A stretch of 64,000 nucleotides of DNA from Acetivibrio alkalicellulosi (GCA_008125075.1 VLTH01000001.1:62001-126000); one strand, 5' to 3'; positions 48,001 through 53,141 are shown, numbered from the stretch's first letter. Notes: generated by a model from the letters alone, not told the origin. Numbers and translations: made by a program.

Positions 48001-48870
48001 CAAATAGGAAGAATTATTTCTACAGATCCTGTATATGAACTAATCATGGGAACAGGTGAAAAAGTAAATGCTGTATTTTATAGAACTTCTACAGAAGAAA
48101 CTAATGAATTTATTGTTGTTTTCAAAGATAGGAGTAAAAAGATATTACAGTCTACAATAGTTGCTAAAAATACATCAGCAATTCCACCTGCCACACCTTC
48201 CCTTATGGGATATGAATTTGTAGGATGGGATAAAGATTTTAGTAATGTAGAATCAGATATGATTATCTCACCTGTATTTAAAAGACTTGAGGACAAATAC
48301 TCTGTAACTGTTCAAGGAGGAAGGTTATCCACAGGAGGCAGGTCAGGACAGTATCAGTTTGATATACGGGTTAAAGTAATAGCAGATGAACCAGGGGATG
48401 GAGAGAAGTTTAGTCACTGGAATCAGGATGGTGTAAGAGTAAGCAGCAAGAGCACATTTAACTTCTTCATGCCTAAGAGAGATACGGTACTTACTGCAGT
48501 TTATGTTGAAGATACAACCATTGTAGATAGGACTCCTTTTATCACTTTATCAGAAGATGTGCTAATAGACACAAAAGATAAAACAATGATGTTTACGGCA
48601 AATAGAAATATTACCAGTGGATATGTATTAGTTGAAAGTGGTGTGATTTTATTAAAGTCCAGTACTGAGATAGAGGAAGAAATAACTTTAGGAACTGATA
48701 ATATAATACGTGGAAGAATAAATAATGATTCTACAAATCAATTTTATGTACGTAAATTGAATGTTAATGAGGGAGAAATTTGGTACGGAAGAGCATATAT
48801 GATTTTTGAGGATACTGAGGGTAGAATTATCACTGTATATAGTGACATTACTGCAAAAGGTGTAATGTAG
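27085..48870 (+). CDS. Giant secreted multidomain surface protein, 7261 aa
   Basis: One uninterrupted frame from TTG 27085 (GGGGAGG 8 bases upstream). Order, by residue: signal peptide (1-29); 18 acidic hexapeptides like EEQEVI (66-173); four ~212-residue beta-helix-like repeats with GTLNVNGGEVYIEGDYR (about 205-1010); FN3 domains, about nine, mixed with Ig-like strands and one pre-peptidase-C-like domain (about 1206-1311), to about 2415. Then come CARDB, PKD (about 2536-2617) and four CARDB (2622, 2734, 2847, 2958), macroglobulin-like and carboxypeptidase-regulatory-like domains. A second PKD (about 4354), four CARDB (4440, 4552, 4669, 4783) and the same following modules repeat this. A helical region (about 6012-6416), Ig-like domains and InlB/Big-type repeats (about 6900-7250) close the protein. 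No SLH, LPXTG, dockerin or protease motif is visible. Adhesion or a sheath role is likely from the domain types, but unproven. Confidence 0.9.
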   Translation: MKEKMKVILALMLVFMLIFSHTINSFTYGINFSSGQGAISQERISSVEIQKTTSTPDLTDMMYETEEQEVIEEQEAIEEQEEIEEQEDIEEQEDIEEQEVIEEQEVIKEQEVIEEQEVIEEQEVIEEQEAIEEQEDIEGQEDIEEQEAIEEQEDIEGQEDIEGQEDIEELEHIETPEITSVSILSHEDVVISSDLTLDQNMTVEGSLYLNGGTLNLNGNKLIVSGNLIQRSGTLNVNGGEVYIEGDYRIQTENTNSSGQITYGTSWGYLSMTEESDYVYIGGGFYTSSIYSHSNRLTEGIMEIKGNFRQISATNNNFAASGNHKVILSGTELQTVSFASPGSSRFNILELNNTSEEGVEFISALAVNNLTTNEKPIKMIEITSSNCQLGADLVIDNDFRITNSTINLNGYTLEVDRNLTISGTINFNEGKLTVNGDLFTSGNIDINGGELRVKGNTIQSNGTLNVNGGEVYIEGDYRLQTENTNSSGQITYGSSWGILRMTEENDYVYVGGSFYTASVYSHSSRFTAGVMEVKGDFRQISATSNNFAASGNHKVILSGSGLQTVSFASPGSSKFNILELRNVSDEGIEFTSTISFNNFITNEIPIRMFEATSSNWILSDDAVIQDNDFRLTNSTINLNGYKLEIDGSLYIGSGTLDINGGELRVKENTIQSNGTLNVNGGEVYIEGDYRLQTENTNSSGQITYGSSWGILRMTEENDYVYVGGSFYTASVYSHSSRFTTGVMEVKGDFRQISATSNNFAASGNHKVILSGSGLQTVSFASPGSSKFNILELRNVSDEGIEFTSTISFNNFITNEIPIRMFEVTSSNWILSDDAVIQDNDFIITNSTINLNGYKLDIDGSLYIGSGTLDINGGELRVKENTIQSNGTLNVNGGEVYIEGDYRLQTENTNSSGQITYGSSWGILRMTEENDYVYVGGSFYTASVYSHSSRFTTGVMEVKGDFSQLSASNNNFAASGNHKVILSGEELQTVSFANPGSSKFNILQITKPLDEGYEFSHTNVWNILIYDNEPPTAPKNLEVQAKGASTISLQWEASTDDTGVSGYRILRDGNIIRSVRNTFFTDEGLIPNTTYTYMVKAYDDGGNISQASNSISVTTDIDDEPPTPPGNLSAYYTDTTVYLTWTPSLDNVGVAGYDIYRDGEKTGTTSSLRYEDTDLIINETYEYTVKAFDHSGNTSQSTIVVTLTDDHGNDMDRATQIELGVKTAGVINYEGDVDFFKFNSVSAGNYIIKSTGDTNTFGYLIDKDGNVIAFDNSSGEGRNFLIQHSLSSNETYYIKVRHFRSTGMGPYNVLAIELDNESPTVPSGLSVLSTDVTSISFRWEPSTDNVAVLGYEIYRDGQNIGTTQDTSFTDTKLEPGTTYTYTVRAYDAAGNYSPFSEELSVTADIDTEPPTSPANLRISSRTTTSVSLIWTASTDNVGVIGYEVYQNGEMVGTTNTNRFTQEDLTENVTYTYTVKAYDAAGNFSEESISLDVTLTLPNAPGELNAKGEEIQVVLTWQPSDSTDVNSYNIYRKIEGFEITKIHENVRSTTATDINVEPGVEYIYYISTVDIYGIEGELSEGAVAIPLEDTTIPMINSFNAQRTGDVFNLRAGVRDNIGVSLVEFTYSLKDLEEWNELAAITMTPERGRTVYANYLWDTSQLDDGIYKIKVIAYDEAGNVSDDSIINITVRNTPPDAPLTIEAVPGELEVVVVWAKVDDSDLALYKLYRSKDGLNYEPVLETVLRSYTDRNVEENNTYTYKVTAINTYGHESEGAFSEVVTVYPDTTPPEIIGILPKGEGRINETVRLSVLAQDNVKLKDMEFLYSLDPDNEDSWISLGITTSGSINWNTKNIDDGTYYIKAVVRDTSNNYSQLVVSYIVDNTPPNAPILSASSSELRISLSWVLNDIPDDFDHYRVYKSTNGLEGTFLLATRTDAVSYEDKLAPVDSDSHYKVTAVDRLGNESEPSNIVSIRPGRDITPPTIKKFNPEDGSAIRSVVSLTAYAEDNVGVSQYSFQFRQVNENGQPVEDGEWTPIADVNNLINQEVLVKWDTLVTGSNGELIYPDGYYQVKVIASDEAGNYSKRVHTFVLANDPPPPPEQIFVKAGEWQLIVSWSPVLRSDFRHYVLYRKEGKDGEWEKIVRNTTSNVYIDTLRNPQNEYFYAVSVINDLGRESEKTYDYSQDEENENIDIRALHQTSIPLILSTGPSELSRTNSTLELEALISDRVGVNIIYEYAYLGESPSSNLTGNEIWNLIGEDTSPRLAGTTDNINWLEDNDGQSQVPRLSVGEIRFISNYTWDVSSLPSGTYAVRVAAINKGNNETTLIKRYIVDREAPDAPSNITVSDSKSGGELQLSWERSLATDVDYYKLYRATQSGGPFTLITESRSLVYRDTGLLDGSIYYYVITAVDMAGNESNVSDQVSAVPTALSDLTVKEIKSEPGLPAYTRPATITAIIENLGYANAKGTVDFYINKGQEDEHIGSAVVDVRSMNSSQASILWTPEENLDSIVNIKAIVTTMPGTEDINENNNTLNKEFRLNSPPEAIIETNEWVYSGDRFTADGSLSQDSDGRIVSYIWDMGDGSEKKGAHITHMYQIPGDYNITLAVTDNNGAKSTTTTSIHVHDNRPDLIVSDIRWSPEEPQEGNVVRIFAQIGNIGKGPNRQGFLTGFYINNRYMGYVRVDENIEPGESVEIPFMWIAEPGVHVLEVVANDILDNLKEINTTNNSKTVPLTSQQVNFPDVKVDDITWTSGDEVNLGSETPFGYKVAISNIGTAKAERFFVSLYINGQWTSKQHVNLLDVEDTREIIFMIKPSSGTHEITVKVDDPVPVLVELDKDNNVKTIITPEFDVTYPELELSPITWLPQETVLTEGTSLTFETKVKNTSEVDIRNKFNIDFMVNGEVIRTVTVDGLNAGEEKEVWSRWVAKPGSHTVSIVADALGTITNSDYVAQVDAQVPELKIIYPDLNISDVQWSPMYLKYGYPVTFIARVSNQSVSSIFSEFNVGLYADGRQVAGKRVRGLRGHSTAIVDLTWIPDVVGDVELKIVVDNLGQLTQEPIAEGVRRTWEDQFNIADALTMDVLPHPDGHCEIFNAHVYTSSDSLIPLQVNAWKASNPSSSLTPDDGIRTYYTLKSDTQLIMDGEIGFNVAEGLFKGQIPIMLLDTGLYTLTLEAGDGIENISIENNILIVQETIATVETEKDFYQLGETVNLYGNLRFRDGSPIANERIVLEFPIPGCDSNKSILRYTNTDEDGYFEMEILSTTLGAGRWSVNAYAFRKGVGNAGLAQFTIWGMKSSPSNLSLTTSKNSSFSRFITIENMAKEGQGLTGVSAVLVNLTPDSKVRATIDTSILSPVIHSKGTSGVMVNFNAPLESADTASYQIIFSSAEGAVATSNINLYLRPAVPVPVIDPGVVKAGVNPGSNFTRTVTVTNKGLGNMEGIRMESPASLPWIRAVNLEKTFLSPGESASFDIILNPPEGTPLGQYQDSIIVTDGKYRANVAVAAEVSSSNRGTISFMVKDDTGERVENAEVTLVSKEAYIQVIRGQEVTYYQNFYGKTDSNGLVTFEDSPLGEYSYIVRARGKNRVDGTSYIMPMQESNVVHVTMETQPVQITWTVVPTTIEDKYDIELELTFVTNIPEPKFGFIPPWISIPRHVNEPIILEATVINTGLIAITDVTASVVRGTSSDMGISIVGGGYIGEIPAHGSTRISIMVQPGYYNLTALNTFNDPNRKKDIIKLSGSYVSFDNDTGLPVYPPKKVEGSIPLVNPGEQKAIIRVDREEIEIIMPEGGGEGGNIFELPKAPPKESDVQLVTLKLEQEATLERQAFDATLNIANGHANNALQNLEVRIVITDTEGKDVTGQNFIIPTGIEGISSLDGSSSLSPGRDMTATWQLIPGEGLGGEDPEGKVYFARAIVSYYLNGRYIETQTKAEEITIVPQPKIKLNYYIPDKILSGQPFRLGVVAENVGHGVARNLVIDSGQLEINTNQAGLKTDFRILETSFGSSTGNRFRLNLGDIQPHSRVSGYWLVNWIMYEDDEDAEPHEGEFRDFKATLHHRDYKGVQLNPLIVGVTTEIIGKDNIYTEDEGVLSLIDIGETGFPNYLINFTTGMRIPIYVPQSLSVEKQPDIEDNTLEFSVPVVDGNPDEPKMPRYQVLMIKDPLMDTPIRWVTRDVYIEGYEEVALSRNNVWKNNGNIYIVDEIPVLNIKPDNYPNEQERYYYPTRYTIDFSSGTVIDKLEYARIYYELDPRTMEADEVFVYYDIGVEPNEGQMTRLRASLYNEGTSVESGVLEFFASRLNKWGEEEEEFKIGEGRFTNLHPLNSVYVYTDWTPEEGGKYALKASIKGSISEESTLSEEAKVNYRPYADAGVDFSVDVMKPARFDGSRSYDKDGYIQSFIWEFGDGESGTGVAPVYTYRQSGTYRVKLTVMDNNYVESTSEMQITVNETRPDLRITALNLSNDNPEEGERIEVTATIYNGGYSKTDESFLVGFYVNNRFTDYVRVNDNINPGESKEVTFNWRTISGNHMLTVVANDMGRPVDEADFDNNQRSIAVYTDSYFLPNLNVLEFSWDGPLNGVMDWNEEVTLSAVIENNGMASAGKFNIAFYVNDKLIDVKAVESLSHARGFNTIEATTVWRAEREGIYEFKVIADAPMPHIVETDKSDNEKVIKSPSIRLRYPDLEVLNISIVPEGTAIDPGQPVIINVSVTNTGYAHVNKPFYLLAYADDYYIGTAKIDEVQRDGIAFASFAWNRPIMGVETIRIVLDENNDISELKKDNNTFVYELSQPLNVRLPQLMIEEIKTIPDDITPKFGDIVSTEIKLRNTGDVAITRPFTTALYVNNVMTGSFRTSTTINPNASVTGIIDWKAEYLPTASDYELTVYADVHSELNITNRDIARKIDYYKVEGQLQVKYLSNREVYTVNESPQYSLKVTSTDHLGWPLGTDDGVMAELEIYEGQPDEDGNIQGEKVFSSLMAYNEVQGIFNLNVDEELETGTYTVFITVTREEQQQVVYGSLQLIEDYMVTVSTLRQTYTCGEPIEIAGRVATYDGQQPIEDSEVTVIIVGEKEWRIDVKTDHEGYYNHMFELPGGFGGTYSLRSEANVSGALKSSQSQVFYVEGLYLSLAPKKQVTPGYLDDMQITLVNVGTIPLTSIEISSVWDEHVEFIDVSFEGHIPESLEIGESIDINIKISAEDSAVPGNYTLKLKADCVEGYEYITYIDIEVLEARPEYHVENSWGRDLLVAARPGEIVSHIISVANTGTGSIRNLQALPPEKLPWVHLTTAGTELILPVNKGLSIRDENARATVAIHIAPNEYVRTGVYQDFITLISNAGEKRIPIHVEVGAANIGTIILEVVNENYAPLDDSSILLIGPHTSDWDQPVHEEYYRGELVGNALYRFENIPSGTYTLKASSPGHERIEKSISIPAVINEIPKKIILPRERISLGFELESILNAIRTLNKANEDFILEQKLNIDLNTPQFVSNFPGDEVSLRDTGIINTNVGGELSIENFYQHGEIYGVQAQITYENIELPADSINLNYGRVKSNSIWLGDFIPGESKNITWSFDSSHLYHMVEVEPYNEPGFYRVLVLDDVTDENFDAWLEGLKWTHYEGENVEKLSWDEESKTYIIRVPQNEDGSFTEPGGNIQKYYGRHYVIDAIISLTGLALNLEGEEETVVMDLPVRINYSPPDLITDSLPKENYTKYRVKEADIRFAIPNVDSYSFINSLSLDDSNKDSLERANTDDETKEIRNFSRDFLNNKCKIDFNEIPQAAGIAAGSIGFSQDVAMVDEAFDAVFTLYNPFEDKEITDAVFSLIITDKYIDTDGNVPAGVKQVTNWFNVEPEVKVGDGSTIPSIQGNSSETIRYSIKSKSGMGDISGDYYTYVKYSYKVEDEIYEGYIGPKKFSIEAPPKLYVSYSLNRSGGDLYALDARVTNAGEGTARNVTVGLPFIPGASRVEVVRTYPSYVDDEINTLKLGDIWPGHTKSGSFLIVAEGLENWSNLPNLAVEGGLANDNIVIAPMTVQQVWYSGFNDLINEVNLLEHNLETLMDTTIRDMAILLTDMAYYVEDLMETKDYSLLMDSLFAFNACISNAKLIYALRNNIKNNIKRNIVDHANQGFALYTIMNTLLDASIHIANQDRLQKMLGELVDTGVKMRTEGNYQTYSREDIVNYMIDEINSRIFLIPDGERIKEYLIDNSLDLEHTQIEEMINEWVYMSTELTIAEFKERIRIELHDTRRILQNYIIYPDSAPAYYPLDPILTYLGRLNESLVDMRDVVEGRTRGVGGNYKNVWVYHSDKGDLLPREVEFAEYREKLIDSYRLQTSAYYDLALMWRLNAQKAELAKSELYLELITATIPDRYGIISLISLSNTVTLAYLQYNIALQQKELGERGLTALSLNTAEVAQLADVSLFRQLCIANSVNDMFVAIDEWRKIDPPLPVEVLSMVVPDVTMGSLNEAGEGRAILKIKNIYTGTLTLAPLLDIYSSRGLVASPKGEPVTVAPGDIVTIEIPFIVPRSTMIDAGGYTAIAYIDIAEPDTMSIGDPEGPHIAYFFAGTNEQISARRNDYNARQPMGRDIKPGEMDEINIYSDGHTKEIRMFMVAIPGSKLEIGIYDPEGNFVGNYGGIETNNVQGAALSGLINNMDYISITNPVNGYYRVVVKSPQDGESENYVLSIVELPDLGTVPDVSYPFIHASASKDIVFEVDVFESSMRYDIEKVSFNVGELINEDGYTVSEGSFSFKGYSGGYIPEIVPAGKGISVVATTKIPDDAPDGIYMGVLTVTVEGSNLNPGLINQTGTMSVTNSVYGWSDSYESSTDGWHKYEYNVPIIIDLNTSIPETPILYTVNQPKETLPHTVWIEGEATAGTGIVIWANDLVRGIAEADSEGKFKTSLFLQTGNYDIYVTGFNIYGAQSEPSQEYTVLVGGLVEELLRGMLEVSSVGNGFVRINDSETLPPNYKKSYEYGSKIKLTAQENPGSKFAYWENAQIGRIISTDPVYELIMGTGEKVNAVFYRTSTEETNEFIVVFKDRSKKILQSTIVAKNTSAIPPATPSLMGYEFVGWDKDFSNVESDMIISPVFKRLEDKYSVTVQGGRLSTGGRSGQYQFDIRVKVIADEPGDGEKFSHWNQDGVRVSSKSTFNFFMPKRDTVLTAVYVEDTTIVDRTPFITLSEDVLIDTKDKTMMFTANRNITSGYVLVESGVILLKSSTEIEEEITLGTDNIIRGRINNDSTNQFYVRKLNVNEGEIWYGRAYMIFEDTEGRIITVYSDITAKGVM
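27280..27603 (+). repeat. 18-bp x 18 tandem array (acidic hexapeptides)
   Basis: Eighteen units of the type GAAGAGCAAGAGGTCATA encode E(E/G)QE(V/A/D/E)I, all in frame, with variation mainly at the fifth residue. The last unit (EELEHI) is diverged. Opposite-strand frames across it are artefacts. Confidence 0.95.
27778..30110 (+). repeat. Four large tandem repeats, three at a 636-bp period
   Basis: Starting each unit at GTLNVNGG, copies begin at 27778, 28465, 29101 and 29737. The last three are spaced exactly 636 bp (212 codons) and are almost identical in DNA; the first is more diverged and 51 bp longer. The fourth diverges near its end. Confidence 0.93.
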
Positions 48871-48897
48871 ATTTTTCTTCACATTTATCATTTATCG

Positions 48898-48935
48898 GCT
48901 CCACCTTTAATAAGGTGGAGTTCTTTTTATAATCT
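48898..48935 (+). terminator. Terminator of the giant gene
   Basis: CTCCACCTT and AAGGTGGAG pair around TAAT, followed by TTCTTTTTAT. The stem matches the first hairpin of the 112-bp element. Confidence 0.85.
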
Positions 48936-48992
48936 TTTATAATTGAATTGAATTATCAACTATTGAGATAGAAGGTTTTTCAATTGAATTAA

Positions 48993-49160
48993 ATAAAAAC
49001 AGATGAACATTGGAAGGATATTCTAGAAAAGTTCTCTAGACATAAGGGAACATTAGGAGACATGACAATAGAAAATAATGATGCCTTTATACTCAGTTCT
49101 ATTGAAAAAAGTCTCACATCCAATCCGGTTTTAAGTAATCTTTCAAACTGGATTAGATAA
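48993..49160 (+). pseudogene. Possible IS66 TnpA-like remnant
   Basis: An open frame without a start codon reads KTDEHWKDILEKFSRHKGTL and on to NWIR. The beginning resembles the helix-turn-helix start of IS66-type accessory TnpA proteins, then diverges. Weak call. Confidence 0.3.
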
Positions 49161-49316
49161 GATGTTTATTCATTGATTGAAGTAGCTCGGCGTTTTAATG
49201 GAAGATTAAAATGTAATTAATTAACAAATAACTAAAAAAGGGTGAGAGCAGCCTGTAGAGCATAAAATACCTTTAGAAGATTTATGCAACATCATAATTA
49301 GTAATTTTATTAACTA

Positions 49317-49371
49317 TTGACAAAGGAATATTTCGATGATAGAATTAAATAATAGTTCTTAACACGAACTA
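49317..49371 (+). promoter_or_regulatory. marR promoter with operator-like palindrome
   Basis: TTGACA (49317-49322), 17 bases, TAGAAT (49340-49345). TAGTTC (49353-49358) and GAACTA (49366-49371) form an inverted repeat over the likely start point, 15 bases before the marR ATG. This fits autorepression. A half site GAACTATT recurs near 49930, before the first ATPase gene. Confidence 0.6.
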
Positions 49372-49386
49372 ATTTGGAGGAAACAA

Positions 49387-49887
49387 ATGGGAATAAATAA
49401 AAAAATTGATTTGAATAGTTTTCTATTTTACTTTATGGATGAGTTTAAGTTTATGTTTTATCCTGAAAAGTGGAGTGAAGATTTTCTTGACTATTCAAAA
49501 AACGAGATGTTGGCATTACTTTATCTTTATAGATATAAAAGAGCAAATATGACTCAAATTTGTGAGTATATAAATACACCTTTGAATACTGGGACTGGAG
49601 TTATAAACAGGCTAAAAAATAAAAACATGGTTGAAAGAATAAGGAGTAATGAGGATAGAAGGATAGTTAAGATAACTCTTACACAAAAAGCATATAATCA
49701 TTTTGAAAATGAAATAAAACTTTGGGAATTCTATCTAAACAAGTTGTATTTATCTCTTACCGAGGATGAAATAGCAACAGCTTTAAGTATATTTTTAAAA
49801 GTGAAGGCAGTGTTGACTCAAGCTAAAAAAACAGACAGCTCTAAATGTATAAAGGAGATAAAGGTTAAAAAAATTACTATTGAATAA
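49387..49887 (+). CDS. MarR-family transcriptional regulator
   Basis: A 166-residue winged-helix repressor. The helix-turn-helix lies at about 55-80 (MTQICEYINTPLNTGTGVIN), and the wing has the family's DRR in RIRSNEDRRIVKITLTQKAY. The flanking helices make the usual dimer. It heads an operon of ABC-transporter genes on the same strand (114 bases to the next gene) and has an inverted repeat at its own promoter, so it most likely represses itself and the transporter until a ligand binds. The ligand is unknown; a polyketide from the following cluster is one speculation. GGAGGAAACAA gives a secure start. Confidence 0.9.
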   Translation: MGINKKIDLNSFLFYFMDEFKFMFYPEKWSEDFLDYSKNEMLALLYLYRYKRANMTQICEYINTPLNTGTGVINRLKNKNMVERIRSNEDRRIVKITLTQKAYNHFENEIKLWEFYLNKLYLSLTEDEIATALSIFLKVKAVLTQAKKTDSSKCIKEIKVKKITIE

Positions 49888-50001
49888 CTCAGGAATTTGA
49901 GTTATTTTTAGAACATATACTTCTAAATAAGAACTATTCACCAAAGGAATGAAAAGAGGTTTATTATGGGACTGCTTAGGCAAAAAAAAGGAGGGGTTTA
50001 T

Positions 50002-50709
50002 ATGATGAAAGAAATAATAACTTTCAAAGATGTTTCAAAAAAATACGTAATGGGTGAAGTAACAATTAATGCACTGAATAACGTTAACTTTTCTATAAAC
50101 GAAGGAGAACTAGTAATCGTACTGGGATCCAGTGGTGCTGGTAAAACTACAGTACTGAATCTATTAGGAGGAATGGATAGAGTTAGCTCTGGGCAGATAT
50201 ATGTAAATCAAAAGGATATTACTCAATTTAACGAAAAGGAGCTGACAAATTACAGGAGAGAAAGTATTGGATTTGTGTTTCAGTTTTATAATCTTATATC
50301 AAATCTAAACGCGTTAGAAAATGTAGAATTTGCTGCTGATGTTTGTAAAAATCACTTAGATTCCGAAACTATATTAAAGGATGTAGGTTTGGGGGAACGA
50401 TTATACAATTTTCCTTCTCAGCTGTCAGGAGGGGAGCAGCAAAGAGTCTCTATTGCCCGTGCGGTTGGGAAGAATCCGCTTTTACTGCTTTGCGATGAAC
50501 CAACTGGTGCACTTGATTATGTTACAGGAAAACAGGTATTAAAGTTGCTGTATACCGTGAACAAGGAATATAAAAAGACGGTAATAATTATTACCCATAA
50601 CACATCAATTGCAGAAATGGGAGATAAGATTATACGTATGAAAAGTGGACAGATCCAAGATGTTACGCTAAATCAGAATATTAAGTCAGTAGAGGAGATT
50701 GAGTGGTAA
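50002..50709 (+). CDS. ABC transporter ATPase (MacB/LolD-like)
   Basis: A 235-residue nucleotide-binding subunit of the type paired with FtsX-like permeases. Walker A is GSSGAGKT (residue 42), the Q-loop is FVFQFYN, the signature is [14 protein letters not shown], Walker B is [11 protein letters not shown], and the switch His is in IIITHN. FtsX-type pairs export peptides, drugs or lipids or move resistance signals. I start at ATG 50002, 7 bases after GGAGG; the upstream in-frame ATG at 49966 would add MGLLRQKKGGVY, which is really the ribosome site. It overlaps its permease by one base (TAATG), so translation is coupled. Confidence 0.92.
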   Translation: MMKEIITFKDVSKKYVMGEVTINALNNVNFSINEGELVIVLGSSGAGKTTVLNLLGGMDRVSSGQIYVNQKDITQFNEKELTNYRRESIGFVFQFYNLISNLNALENVEFAADVCKNHLDSETILKDVGLGERLYNFPSQLSGGEQQRVSIARAVGKNPLLLLCDEPTGALDYVTGKQVLKLLYTVNKEYKKTVIIITHNTSIAEMGDKIIRMKSGQIQDVTLNQNIKSVEEIEW

Positions 50710-53060
50710 TGAAGAAGCTATTTATAAAAATAACCCGAGATATTAAAAAATCATTGGGTCAGTTTTGCGCAATAACGATTGTATCAGCGATTGGTGTTAT
50801 GTTACTGACTGGTATTTCTTCTGTTTATAATGCTCTTTATAACACAACGGATAAATATTATGAGTCCGCCAATTTATCTGATTTATCCATTCGATATGTG
50901 GGAATTGATCCCGCTGGAATTGAGAAAATTAAAGTAGTAGATGGGGTCACTGGTGCCTATGGAAGGTACATTGGTGAAGCACATAATTTAAAAAATTCCT
51001 CATCGTTTCTTGTACATTCCGTTACGGAGAATCAAAATATTAGTATTCCAGTTATGGATATGGGAGTACTTCCAGCAGAAGAGAATGAGTGTATGGTTAA
51101 CACTGCATATGCCGAAGAAAATCAATTATTTGTGGGAGACGTTGTTAAGGTTAGTATTGCAGATAATGATTTAAGTTTTACTATAACAGGATTATTTAAT
51201 ACTGCTGAGTACATTTTTCATGTAAACGAATCCACAAAGGCATTGCTTCCCAATCATAAAGAATATGGACTGCTTTACGTTGCAGATTCCTTTGTTACAA
51301 AAATGCAGGGGAGCCTTATCTATAATCAAGTACTGGTGACTTTAGAACATACGAAAGAAGGGGCTCAGGTTGTAGATGAAATCCTTGCTGTTACTGAAGA
51401 ATATGGTTTTTCTGCAAGAACCTTCAAAGAAGATCAAATCAGTTATAAATGGCTTAATACGGATATTGTTACACTAGGATCTGTATCTGTGTCATTTCCA
51501 TATGTTTTCTTTTTAGTGGCCTCCCTTATCATTTTTATCAGTATGTCACGAACTGTTGAGTCAGAAAGAAATCAAATTGGAATTATGAAAGCACTAGGTT
51601 TGTCCTCTTCTACCATCTCATTACATTACATAACCTATTCTGTTTATACAGGTGTGACTGGAGGAATAATAGGTAACGTGCTGGGGATTTTTGTGTTGCC
51701 CGAAATTTTACTAAGCGTATATACTCCCAAATACACATTTCCAGAAATAGAATTTAGCGGACAGTGGAAGTATATAGTGCTTTCTATAGTAGTTCTGCTT
51801 ATATTTGGCATAACTGCAAGTTTTATTTCGGTACGAAAGAAACTAAAAGAAGTTCCTGCCCAGTGCATGCGTCCACTACCACCAAAAAAAATTAAGAAAA
51901 CTTGGATTGAAAAAAGGACTTGGCTGTGGAAACGTCTTTCTTATAAAAATAAACTGGTTTTTCGAAATGTGGTTTTGAATAAAAAAAGGGTTTTGTTAAG
52001 TGCTATTGGAATTATTGGCTGCACAGGGCTTCTGATTTCAGGGTTTGGGCTAAATGAAGCCACTAATAGCATGTTATATATACAGTTTGATAAAATACAG
52101 ATGTATGATGCAGTAACAACCGTTGCAGAACCTGTAGAATACAGTCAGCCGACTCCTTTTGATTATGACAATGTAATAGCGACAGATAAAGTATCTACCA
52201 TTTCTGTTATCACTACAACAAGAGAAAGAATGCAGGCAAACAAAAGACTGTATATCTTGGATTCTGATAATACAACGGTTCAATTGTATAATAAAGAAAA
52301 TCAGAAAATTGAGTATCCAAAACACGGAATTTCTGTACCCTATAAATTTGCAGAAGAAAATAACATAAAGTCTGGAGATACACTTACAATGGCACTGGGT
52401 TCTTCTTTATATGGTAATAGAACTATTGAGGTTAAGGTTGAGTCAATTTGTGTTCTTTATGTAACACAAGATTTGTATACGTCCTATGAGTACTTGGAGT
52501 CCCTGGGAATTGACTCTTATGTAAATGGATACTATTTGAAATTTGAAGATGCAAAAAAGGAGAAGGAAACGGTTGAGTACTTGAAGTCAGTTGAAAACAT
52601 AAAAACTGCTCAAAGCAAAGAACAACTACTGGATGATATGGGTTATGTGCATGATGTTATGAATACATTAGTTTATGTCCTAATCTTTATGTCTGCTTTA
52701 CTTGCTCTGGCGGTTATATTTAATATTAGTTCAATCAATATTTTTGACAGAAGAAGAGATATTGCAACACTTAAGGTGCTCGGATATCATAAAAAAGAGA
52801 TTAACCGTTTAATTCATATTGAAAATTATATTGTAACTAGTTTTGGATGCTTAGGAGGAGCATTTTTTGGAGCCATTTTACATAAACAGATGCTTCTATC
52901 GGTAATGACTGGCGATTTATATCTGCCATACTATGTATCTGCAAGTATGGTTATTATATCTGTTGTGCTTGCCTTTGTATTTACTGCATTAGCAAATCTC
53001 CTACTAAAAGGAAAGATCGCTAAAATTGATATGGTGGAATCACTTAAGAGTGTTGAATAG
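50709..53060 (+). CDS. FtsX-like ABC permease, large two-unit form
   Basis: A membrane permease of about 783 residues with around eight membrane helices: one near the N terminus, three in a first FtsX unit (about residues 260-380), one near 425, and three in a second FtsX unit (about 655-780). Two large extracytoplasmic loops (about 45-255 and 445-650) are typical. Each FtsX unit shows the RxxIGIMKALG / RRDIATLKVLG motif (ERNQIGIMKALGLS; RRRDIATLKVLGYH) that contacts the ATPase. ATG 50709 overlaps the stop of the ATPase gene; GTG two codons earlier is also possible because GAGGAG sits 5 bases before it. It forms the transporter with the preceding ATPase. Confidence 0.9.
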   Translation: MKKLFIKITRDIKKSLGQFCAITIVSAIGVMLLTGISSVYNALYNTTDKYYESANLSDLSIRYVGIDPAGIEKIKVVDGVTGAYGRYIGEAHNLKNSSSFLVHSVTENQNISIPVMDMGVLPAEENECMVNTAYAEENQLFVGDVVKVSIADNDLSFTITGLFNTAEYIFHVNESTKALLPNHKEYGLLYVADSFVTKMQGSLIYNQVLVTLEHTKEGAQVVDEILAVTEEYGFSARTFKEDQISYKWLNTDIVTLGSVSVSFPYVFFLVASLIIFISMSRTVESERNQIGIMKALGLSSSTISLHYITYSVYTGVTGGIIGNVLGIFVLPEILLSVYTPKYTFPEIEFSGQWKYIVLSIVVLLIFGITASFISVRKKLKEVPAQCMRPLPPKKIKKTWIEKRTWLWKRLSYKNKLVFRNVVLNKKRVLLSAIGIIGCTGLLISGFGLNEATNSMLYIQFDKIQMYDAVTTVAEPVEYSQPTPFDYDNVIATDKVSTISVITTTRERMQANKRLYILDSDNTTVQLYNKENQKIEYPKHGISVPYKFAEENNIKSGDTLTMALGSSLYGNRTIEVKVESICVLYVTQDLYTSYEYLESLGIDSYVNGYYLKFEDAKKEKETVEYLKSVENIKTAQSKEQLLDDMGYVHDVMNTLVYVLIFMSALLALAVIFNISSINIFDRRRDIATLKVLGYHKKEINRLIHIENYIVTSFGCLGGAFFGAILHKQMLLSVMTGDLYLPYYVSASMVIISVVLAFVFTALANLLLKGKIAKIDMVESLKSVE

Positions 53061-53141
53061 AAATATAAAAGTATAAATACCACATTTAGTACATTTTACT
53101 CGTATATTGATTAATTGTAGTATTATATCGGGAGGTAAATT

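Larger units (their letters stand above)
48936..49386. other. Intergenic region before the transporter operon
   Basis: It contains a possible degenerate insertion-sequence frame (48993-49160) and the marR promoter with its operator-like palindrome. Confidence 0.5.

Noticed and set aside
48898-48935. Third copy of the 112-bp hairpin element
   Set aside because: Only the first hairpin matches; the other two stems and the GAGTTCAC end are absent, so it is simply a terminator with a similar stem.
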